From Embleya scabrispora (GTDB lineage Bacteria; Actinomycetota; Actinomycetes; Streptomycetales; Streptomycetaceae), in the NCBI RefSeq assembly GCF_002024165.1, contig NZ_MWQN01000001.1:496001-560000 (forward strand): DNA of 64,000 bases, read 5' to 3'. Position 1 is the stretch's first letter. Every line of letters starts with the position of its first letter. Positions 1-8,244 of the stretch are shown piece after piece. The notes below the pieces were generated by a model. That model searched no databases and was not told where the DNA came from. It was given only the letters and a program-made list of their open reading frames with translations. The translations under genes were made by a program, and so were the position numbers.

Positions 1-697
1 CGATGTAGCCCTGCAACTGGCCCTCGTCGTCGGCGGCCTGCCGCGTGATCGCGACCCAGTGCGCCAGGGTCTTCATCGACGTGGAGACCAGCTCGAACGC
101 GAAATCCGACTGAGGCTTGTCGTTGCCCTCGGGCACGACCGCCGCCGCGTTCCATCCGCCGGCCGGCGCGGTCGCCGGGCCGGAGATGTCCCTCACGTAC
201 TCCAGGGTCTGGCCGGTCGACGTCTGCCGGTCGAGCAGGTCGGCGACGAGCAGCGGCAGATCGGGCTGCGCGGTCAGGACGCCCGGGACGCGCTGGGTCT
301 GCGACGGGTAGGTCCCGGTGACGATCGTGCCGGCGGGTGCCGCGCGGTGGTCGAAGTCGGGGATGTCGTACCGCGTGGTGCCGGACATGCCGGCGGCGCG
401 GTACTGCGCGAGGGCTTCGGACTGGAGGAACCGGCGGCCGATGGAGAGAGCCCGCGCGCTGTCGACCTGCGGGGCGCCCTGGACCGCGCCGGGCTGCGGG
501 CCGGTCGGCCGCTGCGGCTCGGGCGGAGCCTGGGTGAGGAGCCGACTCCGAGCCGCGGCGCGCTCGTTGGTCTGCTGGATCTGCCCGGCGATTTCGTCGG
601 CCTCGGCGATCAGGCGGTCGACGTCGCCGTCGAACTCCGGGTCGTCGAGCTGGGCGAGCAGCGCCGCGCGGCGCTCGGTCAGGGTGAGGGTGGGCAC
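1..697 (-). CDS. HK97-type major capsid protein (N-terminal part, runs off window)
   Basis: This is the phage head shell protein. The start is a GTG at 697 with a GGAGG ribosome site six bases upstream, and the frame stays open to base 1, giving about 232 codons with the C-terminus outside the window. Residues 1-60 form a charged, probably helical delta-like scaffolding segment rich in Glu, Arg and Gln. The body that follows resembles the Phage_capsid family, with a VPEGNDKPQSDFAFE stretch and then the ITRQAADDE stretch typical of the E-loop and spine-helix region. Its place just downstream of a prohead protease is the usual HK97 order. About 190 bases separate it from the protease, enough for a separate promoter, though none is clear. 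The family call is from recognisable sequence; no alignment was run. Confidence 0.87.
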   Translation of the reverse strand, partial: MPTLTLTERRAALLAQLDDPEFDGDVDRLIAEADEIAGQIQQTNERAAARSRLLTQAPPEPQRPTGPQPGAVQGAPQVDSARALSIGRRFLQSEALAQYRAAGMSGTTRYDIPDFDHRAAPAGTIVTGTYPSQTQRVPGVLTAQPDLPLLVADLLDRQTSTGQTLEYVRDISGPATAPAGGWNAAAVVPEGNDKPQSDFAFELVSTSMKTLAHWVAITRQAADDEGQLQGYI

Positions 698-886
698 GGG
701 TGGCCTCCGGCGTGAACGGGTCGGTAGCGCAGCGATGACGCGTGCGCGGTGACGAGTCCCCGTTGTTCACGGCCGGAGGGAGGCCGGCGGGTGGTGCGCC
801 CCTTTGTTGACGACCGGCGGGCATCCGGTGCCATACACCGTAAGTCTGTGATCGTCGACCTGTCCAGCGGGAACGCCGCAGGCAGG

Positions 887-1534
887 TCAGCCGAGAGGCA
901 CCGCCATGGTCAGCCGAGCCCGCGCGGCGAGCAACTCCCGCCGCCGACTGGGCACCTGTGCGCCGGTGCGGCGTGCGCGCTCGGCCTCGACCGCCAGCAG
1001 GTCGGGTGTGTCGTCGGCGCCGTACAGATCATCCAGCGCGGACCGCACCGTCGTGAGCTTGCTGCCGGGCACCGACGCCATGCGGGCGGTGATCTGGGAC
1101 ACCTCGACCAGCCGGGCGCCGCGGATGTTGTCCATCACGTCTCGGTAGGCTTCCTCGCTCATCTCGACCAGCTTGTCGACGGGTGGCAGGTCGGTCCGCA
1201 CGAACCCTACGGACAGTTCGGCGGCCGAGCCGGACCGGGCGCGGGTGCGGCCGGTCGCTCCGTCGGGGGTGTCGTCGTACCGGCCGCCGATCCAGAGGCC
1301 GACGTCGTCACGCTCCTCCGCGCGGAACGTGCCGAGCGGCGTGTACGGGTCGTGCATGAACAGCAGGGCGAACGAGTCGCGAGCCTTGAGCCCGCCTTTG
1401 CGGAATGCCTTCGGGTGGAACGTGGTGCCGTAGCTGTCGACCACGCCGAACCGGCAGCCCCAGCCTTCGAATGTGCCGTCCTCGCCGTCGTCGATGCGGG
1501 ACTCGATGACCTCGACGGTGCGGTACTCGATCAC
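887..1534 (-). CDS. HK97 family prohead maturation protease
   Basis: This is the serine protease of the U35 type that trims scaffold and capsid during head assembly. With the GTG start at 1534 (GAGAGG about nine bases upstream) the protein has 215 residues. The catalytic pair is visible: His61 in FMHDPYTPLG and Ser108 in AELSVGF, matching the family's NHD...LG and SxGF signatures. A longer in-frame start at 1594 would add 20 residues of low-complexity Arg/Pro sequence and is less likely. It lies between a small gene of unknown role and the capsid gene, all leftward. Confidence 0.9.
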   Translation of the reverse strand: MIEYRTVEVIESRIDDGEDGTFEGWGCRFGVVDSYGTTFHPKAFRKGGLKARDSFALLFMHDPYTPLGTFRAEERDDVGLWIGGRYDDTPDGATGRTRARSGSAAELSVGFVRTDLPPVDKLVEMSEEAYRDVMDNIRGARLVEVSQITARMASVPGSKLTTVRSALDDLYGADDTPDLLAVEAERARRTGAQVPSRRRELLAARARLTMAVPLG

Positions 1535-1616
1535 GATGCTGACCCTCTCGTTCGGATGTGGACCGCGACGCGGACCGGGTAGCCCCGGCCGCACCGGCGG
1601 CAGTGGACACGCGTGC

Positions 1617-1976
1617 TCACGCCGTGCGCTGGCCGAGTGCGTGCTTGGCTCGCTCCTCGGCGACGACCTGCATCAGTCGCGGGTGCATGGGCGACAGGAG
1701 CGGCGCGTACCGGTACGTGGCGACCCTGACCCGGCGGCGGCCGGTCCCGTGCTCGGCGACCTGGTCGAGCTGGTAGACGATCTGCCCGCCCTCAAACGTC
1801 AGCACGGGCGGCGGGCTGCCGTCGGAAGTCACGCGGGTGGCGCCGCGTGCGCCGTCGTGCGGGCCGCGGCGGGCTTCGTGCAGGGGCACGCCGACCGGCA
1901 GGGCCAAGCCGCGCACCTGCCGCGGCCCGGCGGCCTGCAAAACGGTGCGGACCTCGCCGCGCAACAGGGTGGTCAT
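1617..1976 (-). CDS. Hypothetical phage protein between portal and protease
   Basis: This 119-residue protein starts with ATG at 1976 and overlaps the stop of the portal fusion gene by ATGA, so it is probably translated by coupling. It starts MTTLLRGEVRTVLQAAGP, has a VLTFEGGQIVYQLDQVAEHG strand-rich middle and an Arg-rich basic tail. I do not recognise a family. Its position suggests a head or packaging accessory role, but this is inferred from location only. Confidence 0.65.
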   Translation of the reverse strand: MTTLLRGEVRTVLQAAGPRQVRGLALPVGVPLHEARRGPHDGARGATRVTSDGSPPPVLTFEGGQIVYQLDQVAEHGTGRRRVRVATYRYAPLLSPMHPRLMQVVAEERAKHALGQRTA

Positions 1977-4297
1977 GAGTCCTCCGTGGGCTCGAACTCG
2001 AACGAGAGGTAACACCTGCACTGGATCGACTGGTTCGGCGGTCCGTGCGGGTCGGCCGGGTGCTGGCACTGGGTCAGCCTGAACCGGGCGTCGATCTCCG
2101 CGCGGCTGCCGCTGGCGGCCCGGTGGCTGGGACGGGTGCGCTGGTCGTTGGTGGCGTGCCACACCTTGTGGGTGGCGCCGTTGGCGCGGGCGGCCTGGAG
2201 CGCGGCGGCCGAGTACCCGCCGACGGTCTCGGTCCTCGCCACCCTGTTCGCGCGCCAGTCCTCCAGGTCGGTGAACACCTGCTGGATCCGGGCGCGCAGC
2301 TCGGGGATGGACTCGCCCTCGGCCACGCCGTGTTGCAGGAGCCGGGCCTCCAGGATCTGGCGGGTCGTGTGCGTGACCCGCTCGGCGAGGATGCCGAGCC
2401 GGCGGTCCATCTCGACGATCACCGGGTCGTCCTCGACGAGGTCGGCCGCCGGGTCGATGCCCTGGACGGCTTCCTCGACGGTCCGCTTGAACCAGCGGCG
2501 GAACAGCTCGCCGGTCCGGCGCTTCCACCGCTTCGCGTCGAAGATCTCGGCGATCTTGATCCGGACGTCGTAGTCGTCCCACTCGGCGCCCTCGGTCGAC
2601 CACCGGATCACCTCCAACGCGGTCGAGCAACGCGGGTCGGTGGACTCGTCGTCGGGTACCTCCAGGGTCAGCGCGCCCTCCCGGGCGAGCGTGACCGCCG
2701 CGGTGCGGATCTCGTCGAGCCACGCCGCCGACCGCTGGGGCTTGCTCATCAACCGGTCGAAGTCCCGGAGCACGATCTCGCGTTGCTCGCGCGCGAGCCG
2801 CCGGACGGCTGCCTCGCCGATCGCCTCCAGGTCGTCGTATGCCGCCAGGATGTCGGCGGCTGTCGGCTGGCGGCGGGTGGCGATGGCGGCGACTGGCGGC
2901 ACGCTGGCGACAGCGGGCGCCGGCGCTGTCGGCAGTTGGCGATGCAGCCACACGGCGTCCCATGCGCGGTCACCGCCGGCGGCGGCGGGCCCGGCCTCGG
3001 CCGCGAACTGGGCGCGGTACGGCGTCAGCGTCATCGCGCCCTGACCGCCCGGCAGCGGGTCAAGGCCGACCTCCGCCCGGGCCTCGTCGATCATCATGAT
3101 GTCGGCGTAGGTGTGCGCCCGCACCCGGTTGGCCACGCTGTCCTGCGAGTCCTGCAGCGCGTCGACAGCGGCGAGGTTCCAACCGGCGTCCTCGCTGTCG
3201 GACGGCAGCAGGACGCGGTCGATCTCGCTGGCGATGACCGTCAACTTCGGCAGGATCGTGTCGGACCAGAGAGTGCTCTTGCTGGCGGTCCGGTTCTCGT
3301 AGGTTGCCCCGCCAAGCAGGTAGTCCTTTGGGACACCGAACGCCAACATCACCTCCTGGGCGTTGGCGCCGCGCGATTCCAGGTAGTCCATCTCGGCGGG
3401 CGACAGCCCCAGCTGCAGGTACTCGGGCCGGTTGCCCTCGCCGCCGCCGGGCGGCGTGCTGACGAGCAGGTGCTTGCCGGCGTTGCGCGGGCCCTCGACG
3501 CCGGCGCGGAACGCCGCGACGGTCTTGTTGTGGGTGTCCTCGTCCATGTCGCCGAGGTAGATCACGCCGCCCGGACGCGCCCCGTTGCGGTACGACGAGG
3601 ACTGCCACTCGCGGGCGTGCGCGTCCATCTCGACCGCGTGCATCGCGGCCCGCCACGGGGCCAGCGCCTCCAGCGGGCGGAACGGGTGCGGGTACCTGAT
3701 CCACAACACCTCGTCCGGCAGCAGCGGCACGCGCTCGCCACTCGGCGACGTCGCGATGAACCCGACCACGTCGGCCGGGGTGGGCCGGTCGCTGGAGGCC
3801 CGGTCAACCACCGGCTGTACCTGGCCGAACAGGAGGTGCATCGCGCCCGGGTCACCGAGGCCGGTCTCCCCGCGGTCGAGGAACGCGAAGGTTTGGCCGC
3901 CGAGTTCGAGCTGTCCGAGCAGCAGGTACTTGAGCATGACCGCGCTCATGGTTGGGTTCGGCCGCTTGTTGAACAGCTCGCTGCACCAGTGCCCTTCGAT
4001 CACGCCGCCGTCGGGGCGGGTGACCTGGAGGTCGACGCTGGCGCCGTTGCTGGCGATGGCTTCGATGCAGCGGTAGGCGACTGCGCTGGCGGCGTACCCG
4101 CGGGTCTCGGCGTCGAGCGCCAGCATGGACGCGCCGCCGGACAGGTACGTCGCGCTCGGGCTGTACGTCATGCCGCTCATGGCGCGCTGCTCGGGCGGGG
4201 CCTGGTCGGCGCGTCCGGCTCGGGCGGCGTCGGCGAACGTGGCGACCACCGCGCCGGCGGTGCGGGCGGCGGCGGTCAGGACGGTGGCGAGTCCCAC
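1973..4297 (-). CDS. Portal protein fused to a MuF-type minor capsid domain
   Basis: The first part is a phage portal, the ring through which DNA enters the head; the second part resembles the SPP1 gp7/Mu gpF minor head protein. The GTG start at 4297 follows AGGAGG by seven bases and gives 774 residues. Portal features lie in roughly residues 1-400, including the ALDAETRGYAASAVAYRCIEA helix region and the YRNGARPGGVI and GVPKDYLLGG segments typical of HK97-like portals. The MuF-like part lies in the last 140 residues and ends with the diagnostic Cys-Arg-Cys (IQCRCYLSFEF) after ARTETVGGYSAAA. These are often two genes; here one frame runs through. It follows the large terminase after 11 bases and overlaps the next gene by ATGA. 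Confidence 0.88.
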   Translation of the reverse strand: MGLATVLTAAARTAGAVVATFADAARAGRADQAPPEQRAMSGMTYSPSATYLSGGASMLALDAETRGYAASAVAYRCIEAIASNGASVDLQVTRPDGGVIEGHWCSELFNKRPNPTMSAVMLKYLLLGQLELGGQTFAFLDRGETGLGDPGAMHLLFGQVQPVVDRASSDRPTPADVVGFIATSPSGERVPLLPDEVLWIRYPHPFRPLEALAPWRAAMHAVEMDAHAREWQSSSYRNGARPGGVIYLGDMDEDTHNKTVAAFRAGVEGPRNAGKHLLVSTPPGGGEGNRPEYLQLGLSPAEMDYLESRGANAQEVMLAFGVPKDYLLGGATYENRTASKSTLWSDTILPKLTVIASEIDRVLLPSDSEDAGWNLAAVDALQDSQDSVANRVRAHTYADIMMIDEARAEVGLDPLPGGQGAMTLTPYRAQFAAEAGPAAAGGDRAWDAVWLHRQLPTAPAPAVASVPPVAAIATRRQPTAADILAAYDDLEAIGEAAVRRLAREQREIVLRDFDRLMSKPQRSAAWLDEIRTAAVTLAREGALTLEVPDDESTDPRCSTALEVIRWSTEGAEWDDYDVRIKIAEIFDAKRWKRRTGELFRRWFKRTVEEAVQGIDPAADLVEDDPVIVEMDRRLGILAERVTHTTRQILEARLLQHGVAEGESIPELRARIQQVFTDLEDWRANRVARTETVGGYSAAALQAARANGATHKVWHATNDQRTRPSHRAASGSRAEIDARFRLTQCQHPADPHGPPNQSIQCRCYLSFEFEPTEDS

Positions 4298-4308
4298 GGG
4301 CGTACCTC

Positions 4309-5658
4309 CTATGCGACGGCGGCGACGTTGCCGACGGCGCGGATCATCAGGTGGGTGATCGCCCACACCAGGGCGTCGAGCCGGTCGGGGCTGTCGGTCT
4401 CGCCCGGGACCCAGGTGGTGAGCTGGTCCTCCAGATCGGGCAGCGACGAGACCAGGTGCACGGCCTGCTGCTCGAACAGCGCGGACACCGGTTCGGCGCG
4501 GGTGAGCTTGCCGCGGGTGGCGTGGACCACGCGGACCGGGACGGTGCGGTCGACCTGCCGGATCGTCGAGGCGACCATGTCGCCGCCCTGGTTGACCTCG
4601 GCGACGATGCAGTCGGCGCGGTGCAGGTGGTAGGCGTCGACCGCCCGCCGGGCCCAGTCGGTCGGCGAGTACCGGCCGGACAGGTCGTCGAGGACGTAGC
4701 CGTGCGCGCGCAGGTGCCCGGTCGTGTCGGGGGTGCGCACGCGGGCGGTGCCAGCCACCACGATGCCGGTCAGGTCCGACTCGGGGGTGTTGCTGGTCGC
4801 CGGGTCGATCGCCACGCATACCCGCGCGAGCGGCGGTGCGGCGGCCACCCGGGTGAGGTCGAGCAGGTCCCACGACCACAGCGCGCCCTCGACGGTGTCG
4901 AGGACCAGGCCGTCGAGTTCCTGGGCCTCCATGCGGGTGCCGGCGTACCGCGCGATCAGCTTGTCCCGCATGACCTGGGGCAGGTGGTGGGCGTCGCGGG
5001 TGCGGCCTCGGGTCTGGATCACATCCGGCCGGGCGATCAGGTCGCGGATCTCGCTCCGGGGCTTGGGTGTCGTGCTGGCGATGTAGTGCGGGTTCGGGCC
5101 GATGCGCAGGCCCATGGCCGAGTGGGTGAGCGCCTCGGCCAACCGCCGCATGGCCGCTGCCTCCTCCATCCACACCAGGCAGCGGTTGCCGCCGGCCCGC
5201 AGCCGCTCGACGTCGTCCGGGCCGTGCGCGCCGAACACCTTGGCTTCGGCGCCGCTCGGCCAGCGGACGTGTGTGCCGCCGGTGGTGGTCCGCAGGACGA
5301 CCCGCGGGTCGTGGGCGCGCAGTCCGCTCGGGCCGTTCACGCATGCCTCGACGGCGTCGCCCTGGGTCGGCGCGACGATCGCCATCCGGTGGCCGCCGGG
5401 GATGCGCCGGTCGCACGGTGGGCCGTTGACGTGCTCGACCATGTAGCGGGCGCAGCCGTCCGTCTTGCCGGTGCCTCGTCCGCCCATCATGAGCCACATG
5501 CCGTGGGTCTCGATCTCGGCGGGCGGGACCTGCCACGGGTAGGGGGTCCAGGAGTCCCAGCGTCGGGCCCACAGTCGGGCGGCGAGTTCGTCGCGCAGCA
5601 GCGCCAGCGCGGCGGGCGGGAGCGCGGCGACGCGGTCGAGCAGGGCGGCGCGGGTCAC
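4309..5658 (-). CDS. Terminase large subunit
   Basis: This is the packaging motor ATPase and headful nuclease. It has 449 residues, with a GTG start at 5658 overlapping the small-subunit stop. Walker A is GGRGTGKT at residues 59-66, and Walker B with its catalytic acid is RCLVWMEEAA at about 159-168. The C-terminal RNase-H-like nuclease supplies Asp285 in CVAIDPATS, the acid in CIVAEVNQGGD near 354, and the DRLDALVWA helix near 425-433. The Walker A form resembles gene-transfer-agent and Terminase_6 type large subunits. The gene sits between the small terminase and the portal, the standard packaging order. Confidence 0.92.
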   Translation of the reverse strand: MTRAALLDRVAALPPAALALLRDELAARLWARRWDSWTPYPWQVPPAEIETHGMWLMMGGRGTGKTDGCARYMVEHVNGPPCDRRIPGGHRMAIVAPTQGDAVEACVNGPSGLRAHDPRVVLRTTTGGTHVRWPSGAEAKVFGAHGPDDVERLRAGGNRCLVWMEEAAAMRRLAEALTHSAMGLRIGPNPHYIASTTPKPRSEIRDLIARPDVIQTRGRTRDAHHLPQVMRDKLIARYAGTRMEAQELDGLVLDTVEGALWSWDLLDLTRVAAAPPLARVCVAIDPATSNTPESDLTGIVVAGTARVRTPDTTGHLRAHGYVLDDLSGRYSPTDWARRAVDAYHLHRADCIVAEVNQGGDMVASTIRQVDRTVPVRVVHATRGKLTRAEPVSALFEQQAVHLVSSLPDLEDQLTTWVPGETDSPDRLDALVWAITHLMIRAVGNVAAVA

Positions 5659-6095
5659 GTGTCCCGCTCGGCGGCGGCCTGGTCGGCCTGCTCGGCGAGT
5701 TCGTCCGCGAGCTGCATCACCTGGGCGGTCAGCTCGTCGGTCACCCTCACGTCGGCTCGCACGGGCTCGTCCAGGCCGAGGAGACGGGCACGGCGCTCGC
5801 TCGCCTTCAGTGCGACCTCGATTGCCCGCGGCACCCCGGAGTGGATGCCGGCCGCTAGCCCGCGGATGCAGTGGTCGATCAGGTCCAGCTCGCGCTGGCG
5901 GAGCATGGCCCGGTCGTCCTGCTGTTCGGCGGCCCGGCGGACCAGGGCCCGGTCGACGGCCTTCTTCGCGCCGGACGCGTCGTAGTAGCCCAGCTCGTCG
6001 GCGATGGCCTCGTACGAGCGGCCGAGCACGCGCAGGTCCACGGCCCGGATCTCTCGGGCTTGGGCTGCGTTGCGTTGCCGCGCGTTCTGGGGCAT
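5655..6095 (-). CDS. Terminase small subunit, helix-turn-helix type
   Basis: This 146-residue protein probably recognises the phage DNA end for packaging. The N-terminal third reads as a helix-turn-helix (EIRAVDLRVLGRSYEAIADE, then AKKAVDRAL), and the rest is charged helix suited to oligomerisation. Its stop overlaps the large terminase start, which supports the assignment. No ribosome site precedes the ATG at 6095. A TACACT box lies seven bases upstream on the minus strand, so the message may be leaderless. The family call rests on context plus the helix-turn-helix; sequence identity within this family is usually low. Confidence 0.75.
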   Translation of the reverse strand: MPQNARQRNAAQAREIRAVDLRVLGRSYEAIADELGYYDASGAKKAVDRALVRRAAEQQDDRAMLRQRELDLIDHCIRGLAAGIHSGVPRAIEVALKASERRARLLGLDEPVRADVRVTDELTAQVMQLADELAEQADQAAAERDT

Positions 6096-6178
6096 GACGG
6101 CAGTGTAAGACGTCTGTCTAAAGAGTGCTATTAACTCGCCGACGTGCGGTGATGCCGACCTTGGGGTGTGCTGGAGGG

Positions 6179-6373
6179 ATGACCGACCACCCGCTGATCC
6201 GGCTCACTGACCGACTGGTCGAGGCGTCGGGTCTGTCGCAGGCCGAGGCGTCCGCGCTGTTGCGTGAGGCGTGGGACGAGGGCGTCGCGGAGGGCACGCG
6301 GCGGATGATGCGTGATCTTGCGGCGTGCCAGCGGGAGGCGGCGGACCTGCGCCGCCAACTCGGCGAGGACTGA
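6179..6373 (+). CDS. Small plus-strand phage protein, unknown
   Basis: This would be a 64-residue, mostly helical protein starting MTDHPLIRLTDRLVEASG and containing a Leu-rich LSQAEASALLREAWDEGVAEG segment, ending at 6373. It is one of the few plus-strand genes inside the leftward phage cluster and is divergent from the small terminase. The GGAGGG directly abuts the ATG at 6179, which is too close for normal use. An in-frame start at 6125 is possible but adds Arg-rich sequence. No family is recognised. The opposite orientation suggests separate control. Confidence 0.45.
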   Translation: MTDHPLIRLTDRLVEASGLSQAEASALLREAWDEGVAEGTRRMMRDLAACQREAADLRRQLGED

Positions 6374-6471
6374 CCGAGGCCCGCCATGTTGGGGAACGAG
6401 GGCGGGCCTCGGGAGTGCCACGTACGGGGGGACACGGACACGGTGGACTCAACGAGCGGCCGGCCGGTCGG

Positions 6472-6900
6472 TCACCCGGCGGTGTTGGGCTCCACGCTCA
6501 GGAACAGAACGGCCGCTCCGTCGGGCGCATCGGCAGTGTCCGCAGCGCGGGTGAGTACGGCCGTCACGACCTGGGCTCGGGTCGCGCGCGGCGCGGCCAC
6601 GTACGTCCCGTCGACGGTCGTGACCCGCGTGCCGCTGGCGCTGGTCCATTGCAGGGTCACCAGCCAGTGGTACTCGCACGCGAGCGCGGCCTGGTCGGTC
6701 AGCTCGTACGTGCGGTCGGGCTGCGCGGCGAGGATGCCCTCCGCCGCGATGCTGTCGAGCATGCGTCGGGTGCGCTGGGTGTTCGGTACCCGGTCGGTGT
6801 CCGCGAACACGTCGACGGCCCGGCGCGGTGTCCAGGTGCCGCCCTCGGCGAGGATGGCCTCGCGGAGGGCGTCGAGAGGCAGGATGCGCGGCGTCGTCAT
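6472..6900 (-). CDS. Hypothetical phage protein, winged-helix-like N-terminus
   Basis: This protein has 142 residues. The ATG at 6900 follows GAGAGGATC at a normal distance. Residues 1-65 (LPLDALREAILAEGGTWTP, then TRRMLDSIAAEGILAAQP) look like a winged helix of the kind found in small actinophage DNA-binding proteins. The C-terminal half is strand-rich with no recognised motif. It stands alone between the packaging genes and a membrane-protein gene. Any regulatory role is inference from the fold-like pattern. Confidence 0.65.
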   Translation of the reverse strand: MTTPRILPLDALREAILAEGGTWTPRRAVDVFADTDRVPNTQRTRRMLDSIAAEGILAAQPDRTYELTDQAALACEYHWLVTLQWTSASGTRVTTVDGTYVAAPRATRAQVVTAVLTRAADTADAPDGAAVLFLSVEPNTAG

Positions 6901-6993
6901 GGGGTGATCCTCTCGTAGGTCGCTGCGTTCCCGGGCCGCACGGGTTCGTCGTCGAGCGCGCGGCGCCGGGCCTTGCCCGGTGAGGGGTGAGGG

Positions 6994-7788
6994 TCAGATC
7001 GCGGCGGGCAAGCCGCGCAGTGCGGTGTCCTGCTCGACGAGCGCGCGGAGGTTCTTCGCGGTCGACTCGGACAGGCCGGGCCAACCGGCGGCGTGGAGCG
7101 CGGCGACCATGCGGGGTGCGCTGGGCCTGGTGCCGTCGGCGTACATGGCGTGGATGACGGCGCATCGCGGGTCGGCGTAGGTCGGCGCTGCAGGCGGAGC
7201 GGGAGGCTCGGCGGGCGCGGGTGTCGGTGGTGCGACGGTCGGCCGGGCGGGCGCCGACAGCGGCGGTGGCGGCGGCAGTTCGGCGGCGGTCAGCGGCGCG
7301 CTGGCGGGCATGGCCAGGGTGGCGCCGGCGGCGGCAGCGCGGCGGCCGACCCAGCCATGGATCTGCCACATCAGGCAGCCGAAGGCCAGCAGCGACGCCA
7401 CTGGCGGGACCGCCGCCACGGTGTAGTCCATCGGGCTGGCGCCGCCGCCGACTCCCGCCACGTTGAGGGCGATCGACCCGCCAGCGCCGGCGATCGTGAG
7501 GGCAACCGCCAGGGCGACGCCGCGGCGGGCGAGGCTCGCGCGGAGGATGAGGATCTCGCCGAGCACGATGAACAGATCGATCGTGGCCGGCCACGCCCAG
7601 GCGCGGGCTGTGGAGCGGCCGAGGCCGTGTGCGACGGCCACGTCGTGGAGGTGCTCGTACGACAGCCACATGGTGGCGGCGGTCAGCACGATGGTGACGG
7701 CGGCGGCCAGTAGGGCGAGGGCAAGAAGCGGGTCGCCCGCGCCGCCGGCGTGTGCCGGTGGGGGCGACGTAAGGTGTGCGTCAGCCAT
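6994..7788 (-). CDS. DUF2637-type membrane protein with C-terminal helix-turn-helix-like tail
   Basis: This 264-residue protein has at least four hydrophobic segments in its first 160 residues (LLALALLAAAVTIVLTAATM, WPATIDLFIVLGEILIL, GVALAVALTIAGAGGSIALN and VAAVPPVASLLAFGCLMWQI). The WPATIDLFIV pattern is typical of DUF2637 proteins, which are common on actinomycete plasmids, integrating elements and prophages. A Pro/Ala-rich linker of about 50 residues follows, then a domain of about 60 residues (AVIHAMYADGTRPSAPRMVA, then LSESTAKNLRALVEQ) resembling a DNA-binding winged helix. A membrane anchor joined to a DNA-binding-like tail suggests tethering of DNA or a mating/spread function, but that is not proven. 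Confidence 0.75.
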   Translation of the reverse strand: MADAHLTSPPPAHAGGAGDPLLALALLAAAVTIVLTAATMWLSYEHLHDVAVAHGLGRSTARAWAWPATIDLFIVLGEILILRASLARRGVALAVALTIAGAGGSIALNVAGVGGGASPMDYTVAAVPPVASLLAFGCLMWQIHGWVGRRAAAAGATLAMPASAPLTAAELPPPPPLSAPARPTVAPPTPAPAEPPAPPAAPTYADPRCAVIHAMYADGTRPSAPRMVAALHAAGWPGLSESTAKNLRALVEQDTALRGLPAAI

Positions 7789-7978
7789 GTGGAGGTGATC
7801 TCTCCGTGTGGTGAGGGCCCGGTCCTGGGGGTGTGAGAGTCCCTGGAGCCGGGCCCGTTTCAGTTGTTGGCGGCTGCTGGCGGTGCTGCTGGCCGGCGAG
7901 CCGTGAGCAGCCTATCGGATGGGGCCAGCGCTGGCGGTAGTTGTCGGCGTGTCGCCAGCGCTGGCGGTGCCGCTGGCG

Positions 7979-8206
7979 TCAGATGTAGATGCTGACGATG
8001 GCGGCGCGCGGGATGATCGCGCGCACGCGGTCGCTGCTGCCGTCCGCGCGTTCGCCGTTGATCACGAGCTGCCCGTCCCGGGCGAGTTCGTCGGCGATGC
8101 GGCGCAGTACGTCGTCCGGCTCGGCGGGGTCAAAGTACATGAGCATCTCGGTCTTGTTGCCCGGGTCTGCGATGCAGACCGTGACCGTCGTGGTGCGAGC
8201 GGGCAT
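7979..8206 (-). CDS. Small hypothetical phage protein
   Basis: This 75-residue protein has an ATG at 8206 behind an AAGGAG ribosome site. It reads as alternating strands and one helix (DPAEPDDVLRRIADELARDG, then RAIIPRAAIVSIYI) and ends in a hydrophobic strand. No family is recognised. It follows the PH/SHOCT protein in the same direction, and the 190 bases on its other side, toward the DUF2637 gene, hold no evident gene. Confidence 0.65.
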   Translation of the reverse strand: MPARTTTVTVCIADPGNKTEMLMYFDPAEPDDVLRRIADELARDGQLVINGERADGSSDRVRAIIPRAAIVSIYI

Positions 8207-8244
8207 GCTGGTTCTCCTTGGTTCGATGGAGGGTTCGGGTCGGG

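Noticed and set aside
2045-4633. Large plus-strand gene (862 residues) in the phage region
   Set aside because: It lies opposite the portal and terminase, is Gly/Arg/Val-rich with no motifs, and is a typical high-GC shadow.
1973-5572. A single 1199-residue terminase-portal protein
   Set aside because: Residues before the portal start are an out-of-frame shadow of the large terminase; a strong ribosome site and GTG at 4297 define the portal start.
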